This document shows positions 26,622-34,041 of a DNA stretch of 64,000 bases, piece after piece. The stretch's first letter is position 1. Each line of letters begins with the position of its first letter. The notes under the pieces were generated by a model, which was not told the origin of the DNA, did not search any database, and saw only the letters and a list, made by a program, of their open reading frames with translations. This stretch comes from Mitsuokella sp047974105 (GTDB lineage: Bacteria > Bacillota > Negativicutes > Selenomonadales > Selenomonadaceae), in NCBI RefSeq assembly GCF_047974105.1, contig NZ_JBHYRS010000003.1, forward strand, positions 289,867 to 353,866, read 5' to 3'. The translations under genes and the position numbers were made by a program.

Positions 26622-27018
26622 TTTCGAGGCCATCAAGCATCACTTTTTTACGCGGGCATTTCTGTTCTTTCTCGTCGTCGGCTGCATCAATACGTTTCTC
26701 TGCAGCTTTCTGGCGAAAATCATCGAACCACTCGTTGCAGGCGATGCCAATCTCGCCTTTAATATCGGCTACATCCTTTCGAATATCAATGCGTATCTTT
26801 TAAACAGCGTCTTCGTCTTCCCGACAAAGATGAGCCTTGTGCGCTATGTAAAATTCTTCCTTTCCTATGTGCCGAACTACATCATCCAGAATATCATTGT
26901 CTTTGTTGTCTACAATTTGATGGGGCTGCCGTCGCTTGCGAGCTACCTGATTGCCGCCATCCTCGGCGTGCCGATTACGTTTCTGTTCGTCAAGATCTTT
27001 GCGTTCGGACGCAAATAA
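26611..27018 (+). CDS. GtrA-family flippase-like membrane protein
   Basis: 135 residues from ATG 26611, which overlaps the end of the GT2 gene by 11 bases and has GGGAAAGGGG upstream. Four membrane spans: FLFFLVVGCINTFLCSFLA, AFNIGYILSNINAYLLNSVF, YVKFFLSYVPNYIIQNIIVF and YLIAAILGVPITFLFVKIF. GtrA proteins are thought to flip undecaprenyl-phosphate-linked sugars to the periplasmic face. Here it would hand the GtrB product to the ArnT-like enzyme. A longer in-frame start upstream would add a basic non-family extension and is rejected. Last gene of the operon. Confidence 0.88.
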   Translation: MKFNFEAIKHHFFTRAFLFFLVVGCINTFLCSFLAKIIEPLVAGDANLAFNIGYILSNINAYLLNSVFVFPTKMSLVRYVKFFLSYVPNYIIQNIIVFVVYNLMGLPSLASYLIAAILGVPITFLFVKIFAFGRK

Positions 27019-27039
27019 AGACCGTAAAAAATATAGAAG

Positions 27040-27055
27040 TGTGACTTTGGTCACA
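27040..27055. promoter_or_regulatory. CRP/FNR-type palindrome upstream of the nitrite/sulfite reductase
   Basis: TGTGACTTTGGTCACA is a perfect 16-base palindrome apart from its centre and fits the general TGTGA-N6-TCACA form of CRP-family sites. A possible -10 (TATGTT, 27073-27078) would place the site near -40, where an activator would contact RNA polymerase. Confidence 0.6.
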
Positions 27056-27113
27056 GACGCATAGTAAAGTGCTATGTTATCTTGATAAAGCAAAGAGTAA
27101 CTGACCAGCAAAT

Positions 27114-27152
27114 GGAGGTTCCTGCATATTCTGCAGGAGTCTCTATTTTTTT
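27114..27152 (+). terminator. Terminator-like hairpin in the reductase leader
   Basis: TCCTGCA (27120-27126) pairs with TGCAGGA (27132-27138), flanked by GGAG and CTCT that can extend the stem, then seven T. It lies between the likely promoter and the gene start at 27190, so it is either an attenuator or the end of the gtrA transcript. Confidence 0.55.
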
Positions 27153-27189
27153 ACCCTAAAACAGGAAAGATATCGACAGGAGAGAAAAA

Positions 27190-28758
27190 ATGGAATTTGG
27201 CAATCGCAATGAAAAATGGAAATACGAAAAAGACGGCCTTGAGATTTTCAAGGACCTCAAAGATTTGGCACAGAAAGAATTCAAGGAGATCGACCCCGGC
27301 GATGTGGAACGCCTGAAATGGGCTGGCATCTATGCCCAGCGGCCGCGCGACGGTCATTTCCTCGTGCGCGTCAAGCTGCCGTCGGGGCAGGTGACAGCAG
27401 CGCAGGCAAAAGTCCTGGCGGAGTTAGCGGAAGAATACGGCAAAGGCGAAATCCAGATCACGATTCGTCAGGCCGTGCAGATTCATAACATCACCTTAAA
27501 AGACGCGCTTGACATTCTGCCGCGCCTTGAAGCAGTCGGCCTGAGCTCGGTCGAGGCCTGCGGCGACGTACCGCGCACGATTCTCGGCAATCCGCTTGCA
27601 GGTATCGACGCTGAAGAGCTCCTCGACACGCGCCCCATCGTCGAAGAAGTCTTCCGCTTCTTCCTCGGCAATCCGGAATTTTCCAATCTGCCGCGCAAAC
27701 TCAAGATCTCGATTTCGGCCAATCCGCATGACGCAGGTTTTGCGCGCATCAACGACCTCGCCTTTGTGCCGGCAAAACTTGACGGGGAAGCAGGCTTCCA
27801 TGCCTACATCGGCGGCGGCCTTTCGGCAGAGCCGTATCTCGCGAAAAAACTGCCGTTCTTCATCCATCCGGAAAATGTCCTGAAAGTCGCGCAAGCTGCA
27901 GCCACGCTGTTCCGCGATGAAGGCTACCGCGAAAAGCGCACGCACTGCCGTCTGAAATTCCTCGTCGATGACCTCGGCATCGAGACCGTGGCGGCAAAAA
28001 TCGAGGCCCAGACGGGAGAACTGCCGCGCGGCGGCGAAGAAGTCACGAAAGGCTGGAACTACGGCCGTTTCTATGGCGTCCATGACCAGAAACAGGCAGG
28101 CCTCGTCTATGTCGGACTGCATCTGCCAAACGGCCATGTACAGGCCAAAGACCTCGCACATTTTGCCGAACTTGCAGAAACATTCGGTCAGGGCCGCCTG
28201 CGCACGACCAATTCACAGAACCTCATCCTGACGGACATTCCTGCAGAGAAGGCAGAAGAACTCACTGCCGACGAAATCTTTACGCGCTATCCGCTCGCGC
28301 CGGGCTTTTTCACGGGCTATGCTTCCTCGTGCACGGGCAATGCCTACTGCAACTTCGCACCGATTGAGACGAAGTACCGTCTGCAGAAACTGGCTCTGGC
28401 CATGGAAGATGAATTCCCCGCCATCGGCCTGCCCCTGCGCATCAACCTTACGGGCTGCTCTCATGCCTGTGCCCAGCCCCAGCTGGCCGACATCGGCCTC
28501 ACGGGCGGCCGCGCCAAAGTCGGGAACGAAATCGTCCCGGTCTATACCCTGCAGCTCGGCGGCCATCTCGGCCCGCATGCCGCTTTTGCGAAAAAAGTCG
28601 AGGGGAAAATCCCCGATAACCAGCTCGAAGCCTGCGTCAGGGCTTTGATTCAGCACTACCTGAATCTGCGCGAAGCAGGCGAATCGTTCCATCAGGTCAT
28701 TGCCCGCACCGATATATCTGTATGGCAGAACCTTGTCAATCCATACAAGGCAAGCTGA
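27190..28758 (+). CDS. Sirohaem nitrite/sulfite reductase, ferredoxin-type
   Basis: 522 residues. Enzymes of this family reduce nitrite to ammonia or sulfite to sulfide with six electrons, using sirohaem coupled to a 4Fe-4S cluster. Two ferredoxin-like half domains are visible (GHFLVRVKLPSGQVTAAQAK and AGLVYVGLHLPNGHVQAKDL), each followed by a catalytic half. The first has TIRQAVQIHNI and ACGDVPRTILGNP. Cluster ligands are in the second: CTGNAYCNFAP and TGCSHACAQPQLADIG, the C-x5-C and C-x3-C spacing of the family. Substrate choice is not clear. The nearby ammonium transporter argues for nitrite, and the nearby sulfur genes for sulfite. A CRP/FNR-type site lies upstream. Confidence 0.88.
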   Translation: MEFGNRNEKWKYEKDGLEIFKDLKDLAQKEFKEIDPGDVERLKWAGIYAQRPRDGHFLVRVKLPSGQVTAAQAKVLAELAEEYGKGEIQITIRQAVQIHNITLKDALDILPRLEAVGLSSVEACGDVPRTILGNPLAGIDAEELLDTRPIVEEVFRFFLGNPEFSNLPRKLKISISANPHDAGFARINDLAFVPAKLDGEAGFHAYIGGGLSAEPYLAKKLPFFIHPENVLKVAQAAATLFRDEGYREKRTHCRLKFLVDDLGIETVAAKIEAQTGELPRGGEEVTKGWNYGRFYGVHDQKQAGLVYVGLHLPNGHVQAKDLAHFAELAETFGQGRLRTTNSQNLILTDIPAEKAEELTADEIFTRYPLAPGFFTGYASSCTGNAYCNFAPIETKYRLQKLALAMEDEFPAIGLPLRINLTGCSHACAQPQLADIGLTGGRAKVGNEIVPVYTLQLGGHLGPHAAFAKKVEGKIPDNQLEACVRALIQHYLNLREAGESFHQVIARTDISVWQNLVNPYKAS

Positions 28759-28767
28759 AAAAATCTA

Positions 28768-28796
28768 TTGTAATTGCCAACGAAACGGTCTATACT
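28768..28796 (+). promoter_or_regulatory. Promoter of the thiamine operon
   Basis: TTGTAA (28768-28773), 17 bases, TATACT (28791-28796). Start near 28803, just ahead of the riboswitch. A second TATAAT at 28807-28812 lacks a -35 box. Confidence 0.55.
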
Positions 28797-28816
28797 AAAA
28801 AAGTATTATAATTTCA

Positions 28817-28930
28817 TAGCTGGGGAGCTTGCGGACAGAGCTTAAAAATTTGTCAAAGCAGGCTGAGAGGGAATTTGTGATTCCGACCCATGACCTGATT
28901 TGGACAATGCCAACGTAGGAAACCAGCGTG
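28817..28930 (+). promoter_or_regulatory. TPP riboswitch (THI box)
   Basis: The conserved core is present in order: GGGGAGC, GGCTGAGAGGGA, GACCCATGACCTGATTTGG and CAATGCCAACGTAGGAAACC. The closing stem pairs GCTGG (28819-28823) with CCAGC (28923-28927). Bound thiamine pyrophosphate should favour the terminator at 28986-29017 and shut off thiS-thiG-thiH-tenI. Confidence 0.93.
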
Positions 28931-28985
28931 TGCAAGCGCAATTTGCAAAATACATCAGAAAATGATTGAAATGCAAGCATCAGAG

Positions 28986-29017
28986 GGAATGCCCAAACGG
29001 GCATTCCTTCTTTTTTT
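28986..29017 (+). terminator. Riboswitch-controlled terminator
   Basis: GGAATGCCC (28986-28994) pairs with GGGCATTCC (28999-29007), then a T-tract. It lies 30 bases before the thiS start and is the off-switch of the TPP riboswitch. Confidence 0.88.
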
Positions 29018-29046
29018 ATTTTGAGCAGTGCAGAAGAGGTGACGAT

Positions 29047-29244
29047 ATGGTAACAATCAATGGAGAGCCGCAGGCAAAAGCGGGTGTGCTGCTGACGGAT
29101 TTTTTAGCAGAAGCAGGCTATGACAGCCGTGCCGTGGCCGTCGAATACAACGGTGAGATTCTCGCGAAAGAGGACTATGCGGCGACGCGCCTGAAAGACG
29201 GCGATGTCGTGGAAGTCGTCTGCTTTATGGGCGGCGGCTGCTGA
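29047..29244 (+). CDS. thiS: Sulfur-carrier protein ThiS with a residue beyond the diglycine
   Basis: 65 residues from ATG 29047, with AGAGGTG upstream. An upstream in-frame start would overlap the terminator. Beta-grasp fold: MVTINGEPQAKAGVLLTDFL, VAVEYNGEILAKEDYA, LKDGDVVEVVCFMGGGC. ThiS normally ends in Gly-Gly, which is adenylated and turned into the thiocarboxylate that donates sulfur to the thiazole. This one ends in Gly-Gly-Gly-Cys, so its end must be trimmed before activation. The JAMM protease at 33343 is the likely trimmer. First gene of the TPP-controlled operon. No thiF is in the operon. Confidence 0.88.
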   Translation: MVTINGEPQAKAGVLLTDFLAEAGYDSRAVAVEYNGEILAKEDYAATRLKDGDVVEVVCFMGGGC

Positions 29245-29312
29245 GACAGGGGCTTTGCAGGCTTTTGCCTTAAAAGATGGTTATCTTATATTAATGGAAA
29301 GAAGCGACATAA

Positions 29313-30134
29313 ATGGAACAGCATAACGAAAGCAAGAACAATAAGAGTGAAAATCTAGAAGCAAAGATGGCAGAAGACGCTTTGGTGCTCGGCGGCCATA
29401 TCTTCCATTCGCGCTTTATCTTAGGTTCCGGCAAATATTCGCTGCAGCTCATCGATGCGGCCGTGCGCTACGCCGAAGCCGAGCTCATCACGGTGGCCGT
29501 GCGCCGCGCCAACACGAAGGAAAAAGAAAACATCCTCGACTATGTGCCAAAGAATGTGACACTGCTGCCGAATACCTCGGGCGCCCGCACGGCGGATGAA
29601 GCCGTCCGCATCGCACATCTCGCGAAGGCCATCGGCTGCGGCAATTTCGTCAAGATTGAAATCATGCGCGACTCGAAATACCTGCTGCCGGACAACAACG
29701 AGACCATCCGCGCGACGGAAACGCTTGCGAAAGAAGGCTTTGTCGTCCTGCCGTACATGTATCCGGACCTCTACGCCGCCCGCAGCCTCAAGGACGCCGG
29801 CGCCGCTGCCATCATGCCGCTCGCCGCGCCGATTGGCTCGAATAAAGGCCTCGCGACGAAAGAATTCATCCAGATTCTCATCGACGAGATGGACCTGCCA
29901 ATCATCGTCGATGCCGGCATCGGCAAACCGTCGGAGGCCTGCGAGGCCATGGAGATGGGCGCTGCTGCCATCATGGCGAACACGGCCCTCGCGACGGCCG
30001 GCAATGTGCCGCTGATGGCCTCGGCTTTCCGCGATGCGATAAAGGCCGGCCGCAAGGCGTATCTTGCTGGCCTCGGCCGCGTGCTGCAGCGCGGCGGTGC
30101 CGCTTCCGACCCACTGACTGGTTTTTTGCGCTGA
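29313..30134 (+). CDS. thiG: Thiazole synthase
   Basis: 273 residues. ThiG condenses deoxyxylulose phosphate, dehydroglycine and ThiS-carried sulfur into the thiazole ring. Motifs: FHSRFILGSGKYSLQLIDAA, ELITVAVRRANTKEKENILD, LPNTSGARTADEAVRIA, GNFVKIEIMRDSKYLLPDN with the Schiff-base Lys, and AAIMPLAAPIGSNKGLATKE. PIIVDAGIGKPSEACEAMEM forms the phosphate site. The first 18 residues are an extra polar extension. A start at Met19 (MAEDALVLGG) would be closer to the family, but GGAAAGAAG supports the annotated ATG. It stands between thiS and thiH. Confidence 0.95.
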   Translation: MEQHNESKNNKSENLEAKMAEDALVLGGHIFHSRFILGSGKYSLQLIDAAVRYAEAELITVAVRRANTKEKENILDYVPKNVTLLPNTSGARTADEAVRIAHLAKAIGCGNFVKIEIMRDSKYLLPDNNETIRATETLAKEGFVVLPYMYPDLYAARSLKDAGAAAIMPLAAPIGSNKGLATKEFIQILIDEMDLPIIVDAGIGKPSEACEAMEMGAAAIMANTALATAGNVPLMASAFRDAIKAGRKAYLAGLGRVLQRGGAASDPLTGFLR

Positions 30135-30150
30135 TAGGGGGGAAGAAAAA

Positions 30151-31413
30151 ATGAGTGAGAAAAAAGAAAATCATTTCTTCATTGACTCCGATAAACTCAG
30201 TGAAAAGGCCCTTGCGAAGAAACACCGTCTTGAGACGGACCCATCATGCCGCACGAATCCGATGGACTATCTGCCGGACATGGAGCAGATTCATTCGGAC
30301 GTGCGCGGCAAGGTCATCTCGGCCATGAACGCCTATGACCCCGACGCCTATACGATTCTCGACGCGAAAAGGGCTCTTGAGCACGAGACCTGCACGATTG
30401 AGGACTTCAAGGCCCTGCTCTCGCCGGCTGCCGCGCCGCTTCTTGAGCAGATGGCGGAGCGCGCGAGCCGCGAGACGAGCCGTCATTTCGGCAATACGGT
30501 CTACCTCTTTACGCCGCTCTACATCGCCAACTACTGCGAGAACTACTGCGTTTACTGCGGCTTCAACTGCTATAACGACATTCACCGCCTGCAGCTGAAT
30601 CCCGAGGAAATCGAGCACGAGATGAAAGTCATCGCGGACAGCGGCATGGAGGAAATCCTCATGCTGACGGGCGAGAGCAAGACGAAGAGCAGCGTCGAGT
30701 ACATCGGCGAGGCCTGCAAGCTTGCGCGCAAGTATTTCCGCAATGTCGGCCTTGAAGTCTACCCGATGAATGTCAAGGATTACGCCTATCTGCACGAATG
30801 CGGCGCCGACTACGTCACGGTCTTTCAGGAGACGTACGACCTCAAGAAATACGAGACGCTGCACCTCATGGGCCATAAACGCGTCTGGCCGTATCGCTTC
30901 GAAGCACAGGAACGCGCGCTCATGGGCGGCATGCGCGGTGTCGGCTTCTCGGCGCTCTTAGGCCTTGCCGACTTCCGCAAGGACGCCCTTGCAACGGCCC
31001 TGCACGTCTACTATCTGCAGCGCAAATACCCGCAGGCCGAGTTCTCGCTGTCATGCCCGCGTCTGCGCCCAATCATCAACAACGAAAAAATCAATCCGCT
31101 CGATGTCGGCGAGCGTCAGCTCTGCCAGATTCTCTGTGCCTACCGCATTTTCCTGCCGTATGTCGGCATCACGGTGTCCTCGCGCGAGACGGCCAAATTC
31201 CGCAACGGCATCGTGCGCATCGCCGCGACGAAGATTTCCGCCGGCGTCTCGACGGGCATCGGCGACCACGAGGAGAAATACACGGGCAAAGAGGAAGGAG
31301 AGACAGGCGACGCCCAGTTTGAGATTGCCGATACGCGCAGCCTCAGACGCATGTACGACGACATGGCCTCCGAAGGCCTGCAGCCTGTCCTGAACGACTA
31401 TGTCTACCTTTAA
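30151..31413 (+). CDS. thiH: 2-iminoacetate synthase (radical SAM tyrosine lyase)
   Basis: 420 residues. ThiH cleaves tyrosine with S-adenosylmethionine to give dehydroglycine for ThiG. The cluster motif C-x3-C-x2-C is NYCENYCVYCGFNC, set in the opening of a TIM barrel (VYLFTPLYIANYCEN). EEILMLTGESKTKSSVEYIG and LGLADFRKDALATALHVYYL are typical. VTVFQETYDLKKYETLHLMG is near-invariant in ThiH. This is the anaerobic route, in contrast to the oxygen-using glycine oxidase ThiO, and fits an anaerobe. GGGGGGAAGAAAAA precedes the start. It overlaps tenI by 14 bases. Confidence 0.95.
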   Translation: MSEKKENHFFIDSDKLSEKALAKKHRLETDPSCRTNPMDYLPDMEQIHSDVRGKVISAMNAYDPDAYTILDAKRALEHETCTIEDFKALLSPAAAPLLEQMAERASRETSRHFGNTVYLFTPLYIANYCENYCVYCGFNCYNDIHRLQLNPEEIEHEMKVIADSGMEEILMLTGESKTKSSVEYIGEACKLARKYFRNVGLEVYPMNVKDYAYLHECGADYVTVFQETYDLKKYETLHLMGHKRVWPYRFEAQERALMGGMRGVGFSALLGLADFRKDALATALHVYYLQRKYPQAEFSLSCPRLRPIINNEKINPLDVGERQLCQILCAYRIFLPYVGITVSSRETAKFRNGIVRIAATKISAGVSTGIGDHEEKYTGKEEGETGDAQFEIADTRSLRRMYDDMASEGLQPVLNDYVYL

Positions 31414-32032
31414 TTCCGGTCATGCTGATTTTCAGTCGGACTTTGACCTTGAAAAAGTCATCTGCGTGACGAATCGCAGACTCTTTAAAAGTCAGGCTGA
31501 CTTTCTGCAGCGTCTTGAAAAAATCGCCGCGGCAGGGCCGAGGGCCATTGTGCTGCGTGAAAAGGATATGACGCCCGAAGCTTATGAGGCCCTTGCCAGA
31601 AAAGTCATGGCGATTTGTGCAAAGCATGACGTTCCCTGCATCCTGCATCAATTTATCGAAGCAGCCCAAAAACTTCGGCCTGCGGGCCTGCATCTGCCGC
31701 TGCCGCTTTTGCGCAGGGTCAGGGCAGAGGGAAAAGAGCTGAATTTTGCCGAGCTTGGCACTTCGTGTCATTCCGTGCAGGATGTCAAAGAAGCTGCAGA
31801 GCTCGGCTGCACGTATGCCTTTGCCGGTCACATCTACGCGACTTCGTGCAAGCCGGGCCTTTCGCCGCGCGGACTGACTTTCCTGCGCGAAGTCACTTCG
31901 TCGTCAGACCTGCCGGTTTTTGCCATTGGCGGCCTGACGCCGGCGCGGCTCCCTGAAGTCCTCGCGGCCGGTGCCGCCGGCGGCTGCGCGATGAGTTCCC
32001 TGATGAAGGGCAGCCTGTGGCTCAGAAAATGA
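31400..32032 (+). CDS. tenI: TenI-like thiazole tautomerase (ThiE superfamily)
   Basis: 210 residues, a TIM barrel of the thiamine phosphate synthase superfamily: VICVTNRRLF, GPRAIVLREKDM, LGTSCHSVQDVKEAAELGC, FAGHIYATSCKPGLSPRGL and FAIGGLTPARLPEVLAAGAA. The AGHIYATSC block with its His is the mark of TenI, which aromatises the thiazole made by ThiG, and true ThiE has GPIFPT here. A dual or ThiE role is possible. Start ATG 31400 overlaps thiH, so the genes are coupled. No terminator is visible after it, only a promoter for the next operon. Confidence 0.82.
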   Translation: MSTFNSGHADFQSDFDLEKVICVTNRRLFKSQADFLQRLEKIAAAGPRAIVLREKDMTPEAYEALARKVMAICAKHDVPCILHQFIEAAQKLRPAGLHLPLPLLRRVRAEGKELNFAELGTSCHSVQDVKEAAELGCTYAFAGHIYATSCKPGLSPRGLTFLREVTSSSDLPVFAIGGLTPARLPEVLAAGAAGGCAMSSLMKGSLWLRK

Positions 32033-32108
32033 CAAATGACGATGACTTGCCATGACTTTTACGATTTTGCTGATTTTACGCGACTTTTTGTGACTTTTTA
32101 CAATCCGT

Positions 32109-32138
32109 GTTGACAATCGTCACATACGGCTGTATAAT
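32109..32138 (+). promoter_or_regulatory. Consensus promoter with palindromic operator over the -35
   Basis: TTGACA (32110-32115), 17 bases, TATAAT (32133-32138): a perfect sigma70 promoter. GTTGACAATCGTCACA (32109-32124) is the same TGAC-N4-GTCACA palindrome found at 27040 and 35475 and covers the -35 box, a repressor-like position. Four nearby copies of GACTTTT-type repeats lie at about 32050-32100. Confidence 0.75.
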
Positions 32139-32213
32139 AACCATAAATTGTTAAACATATTTATTTTATATGTATTGTAAAAGCATATAGGAGTTATTCG
32201 TCAACGAAAGCTC

Positions 32214-32297
32214 ATGATATGGATATTCCTGCTCGCAGTCTCTGTCTGCCGTGGGTTCTTTATCGTGGGCTTTTTCTTATGGAGGGATTTTTCATGA
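32214..32297 (+). CDS. Possible 27-aa membrane peptide coupled to the second sulfur carrier
   Basis: ATG 32214 opens a 27-codon frame, MIWIFLLAVSVCRGFF then IVGFFLWRDFS, almost wholly hydrophobic. Its stop overlaps the next start (ATGA), which suggests translational coupling. GGAG is about 20 bases upstream, too far for a good site. It may be a real small membrane peptide or chance in a leader region. Confidence 0.3.
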   Translation: MIWIFLLAVSVCRGFFIVGFFLWRDFS

Positions 32298-32503
32298 AGG
32301 TAACGGTAAATGGCAAGGATCTCAGTCTCGAGAAAAGCATCAACCTCAAGGAACTGCTCGTCGTCGCGAAGGCCGAGCAGCCCGACTATGTGACGGTCGA
32401 ACTCAACGGTGAGTTTGTCGACCACAAGGGCTTTGAGTCGACTTTTGTCAAGGATGGCGACAAGATTGAATTCCTCTACTTCATGGGAGGCGGTGCCAGA
32501 TGA
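32294..32503 (+). CDS. ThiS/HcyS-like sulfur-carrier protein with Ala-Arg tail
   Basis: 69 residues from ATG 32294, with TGGAGGGA upstream. A frame extension further up is rejected because the family starts at MKVTVNGKDL. Beta-grasp fold as in ThiS: SLEKSINLKELLVVAKAEQP, YVTVELNGEFVDHKGFE, VKDGDKIEFLYFMGGGAR. The chain runs two residues past the glycines, so it needs trimming before adenylation. It overlaps the activating-enzyme gene by 4 bases (ATGA), and a JAMM protease is third. This set matches the HcyS-HcyF-HcyD arrangement described in Wolinella for homocysteine sulfur, or CysO-type systems. It differs from the thiS at 29047, so two carriers coexist. Confidence 0.85.
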   Translation: MKVTVNGKDLSLEKSINLKELLVVAKAEQPDYVTVELNGEFVDHKGFESTFVKDGDKIEFLYFMGGGAR

Positions 32504-33318
32504 GCAGTTTGACGAATGAACAGATTGAGCGCTATTCGCGCCATATTATATTGAAGCAGGTCGGCGGCAAAGGGCAGGAAAAAATCCTGAACAGCAAAGT
32601 CCTCGTCATCGGCACGGGCGGCCTCGGCGCGCCGGCTGCGATGTACCTCGCGGCTGCCGGTGTCGGCACGATCGGCCTCGTCGACTTTGATGTCGTCGAC
32701 CTCTCGAATCTGCAGCGTCAGATCATCCACCAGACGGCCGATGTCGGCAAGCCAAAAGTCGAGTCGGGCCGCGAGACCATTGCGGCGATGAATCCTGATG
32801 TCAAGGTCCATACGTACAACGAGATGGTGACGTCGAAGAACATTCGCGACATCATCCGTTCCGAGGATTATGACTTCATCATCGACGGCACGGACAATTT
32901 CCCCGCGAAGTTCCTGATTAACGATGCCTGCGTCTTTGAGAAAAAGCCTTTTTCGCATGCCGGCATTATCCGCTTTCAGGGACAGCTCATGACATATGTG
33001 CCGGGGCAGGGACCGTGCTACCGCTGCGTTTTCCCGACGATGCCGCCGAAGGACGCGGTGCCGACCTGCCGTCAGGCCGGCGTGCTCGGCGTCATGGGCG
33101 GCGTCATCGGCACACTGCAGGCGACGGAAGCCCTCAAATACATTCTGGGCGTCGGCGACCTTTTGACGGGGTATCTTCTGACATACGATGCCCTGACGAT
33201 GAATTTCCGCAAGATCAAGATCCCGAAGAATCCGAAATGCGGCATCTGCGGCGAGCATCCGACGATTACGGAGCTCATCGACTACGAACAGCCGGCCTGC
33301 GATTTGCGCCAGCATTAA
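32500..33318 (+). CDS. thiF: E1-like adenylyltransferase (ThiF/MoeB/HcyF family)
   Basis: 272 residues. It adenylates the C-terminal glycine of a sulfur-carrier protein so that sulfide or a persulfide can make the thiocarboxylate. SRHIILKQVGGKGQEKI and the ATP loop VLVIGTGGLGAPAAMYLAAA are followed by VDLSNLQRQIIHQTADVGKP and FIIDGTDNFPAKFLINDA. The crossover loop has the conserved Cys in VPTCRQAGVLGVMGG. Two zinc pairs are present: CYRC and CGIC. No rhodanese domain is attached. It is the only such gene in the window, so it may serve both this carrier and the ThiS of the thiamine operon. Confidence 0.92.
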   Translation: MSSLTNEQIERYSRHIILKQVGGKGQEKILNSKVLVIGTGGLGAPAAMYLAAAGVGTIGLVDFDVVDLSNLQRQIIHQTADVGKPKVESGRETIAAMNPDVKVHTYNEMVTSKNIRDIIRSEDYDFIIDGTDNFPAKFLINDACVFEKKPFSHAGIIRFQGQLMTYVPGQGPCYRCVFPTMPPKDAVPTCRQAGVLGVMGGVIGTLQATEALKYILGVGDLLTGYLLTYDALTMNFRKIKIPKNPKCGICGEHPTITELIDYEQPACDLRQH

Positions 33319-33342
33319 AGAGAAGGGGAAGTGAGGCAGAAT

Positions 33343-33762
33343 ATGATTGTGCATTTAAAACTCGCGGACTATCTCGCCCTCGTGCAGCACGCGCGCAAAA
33401 ACGCGCCGAATGAGGACTGCGGGCTTCTGGGCGGCCGCATCGATGAAAAGACAGGTGAAAAATTCGTGGAGCACGTCTTTTTCCTGACGAATCTCGACCA
33501 CAGTCCCGAGCATTTCTCACTCGACCCAAAGGAGCAGTTCGCGGCCGTTAAGGAAATGCGCGCCGAAGGTCTCGAACTCCTCGGCAACTGGCACAGCCAC
33601 CCCGCCACGCCGTCACGACCGAGCGAAGAGGATAAACGGCTCGCCTATGACAGCAGGGCAAGCTACTTCATTTTGTCCCTGAACGGCGGCGAACCTGTGC
33701 TGAACAGCTTTCACATCGAGAAGCAGCAGGATGTCACCAAAGAAGATTTGCGCATTCGGTGA
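33343..33762 (+). CDS. JAMM (Mov34/MPN) metalloprotease, sulfur-carrier trimming type
   Basis: 139 residues from ATG 33343, with GTGAGG upstream. A GTG at 33331 is possible but sits too close to its own AGAAGGGG. The zinc site is complete: Glu24 (NEDCGLLGG), then H-x-H-x7-S-x2-D at His83, His85, Ser93 and Asp96 (NWHSHPATPSRPSEED). Free-standing bacterial JAMM proteases such as Mec+ and HcyD remove residues that follow the diglycine of sulfur carriers. Here both carriers nearby have such tails, and the gene lies 24 bases after thiF, so it completes the trimming-activation set. It is cytosolic. Confidence 0.88.
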   Translation: MIVHLKLADYLALVQHARKNAPNEDCGLLGGRIDEKTGEKFVEHVFFLTNLDHSPEHFSLDPKEQFAAVKEMRAEGLELLGNWHSHPATPSRPSEEDKRLAYDSRASYFILSLNGGEPVLNSFHIEKQQDVTKEDLRIR

Positions 33763-33790
33763 GGTGAGGGGAGAGAGGGGATGGAAGGCG

Positions 33791-33972
33791 GGAAGGGCCG
33801 GCCAACGCTGCGCGGCATTTGTCTGCTAAACTTATTTTTTGCCTTTTAATTCAGCCTTGCAGGGAGCTAAACGCACTTCGTTTGAACGACGCTCCCTTGC
33901 AAGGGTTCTAGCTGGCAAAAAATAAGTTCTTCACGCAGACAAATGAACGCTTCGCTTTTGTCCAGCCCTTCC
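33791..33972. repeat. Large nested inverted repeat
   Basis: Four arm pairs are nested in order: GGAAGGGC (33791-33798) with GCCCTTCC (33965-33972); ATTTGTCTGC (33817-33826) with GCAGACAAAT (33935-33944); AACTTATTTTTTGCC (33829-33843) with GGCAAAAAATAAGTT (33914-33928), perfect; CCTTGCAGGGAGC (33855-33867) with GCTCCCTTGCAAGG (33891-33904). The loop starts TAAACGCACTTCG. No open frame of interest lies within. It follows the JAMM gene by 28 bases and might also end that transcript. A further small hairpin pairs AGGACG (34004-34009) with CGTCCT (34024-34029). Confidence 0.7.
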
Positions 33973-34041
33973 CTTACTTCCAGCATACTCGTCTCTCGGT
34001 TCGAGGACGGACTTTGCTTCGCTCGTCCTTGCAGATATTAA

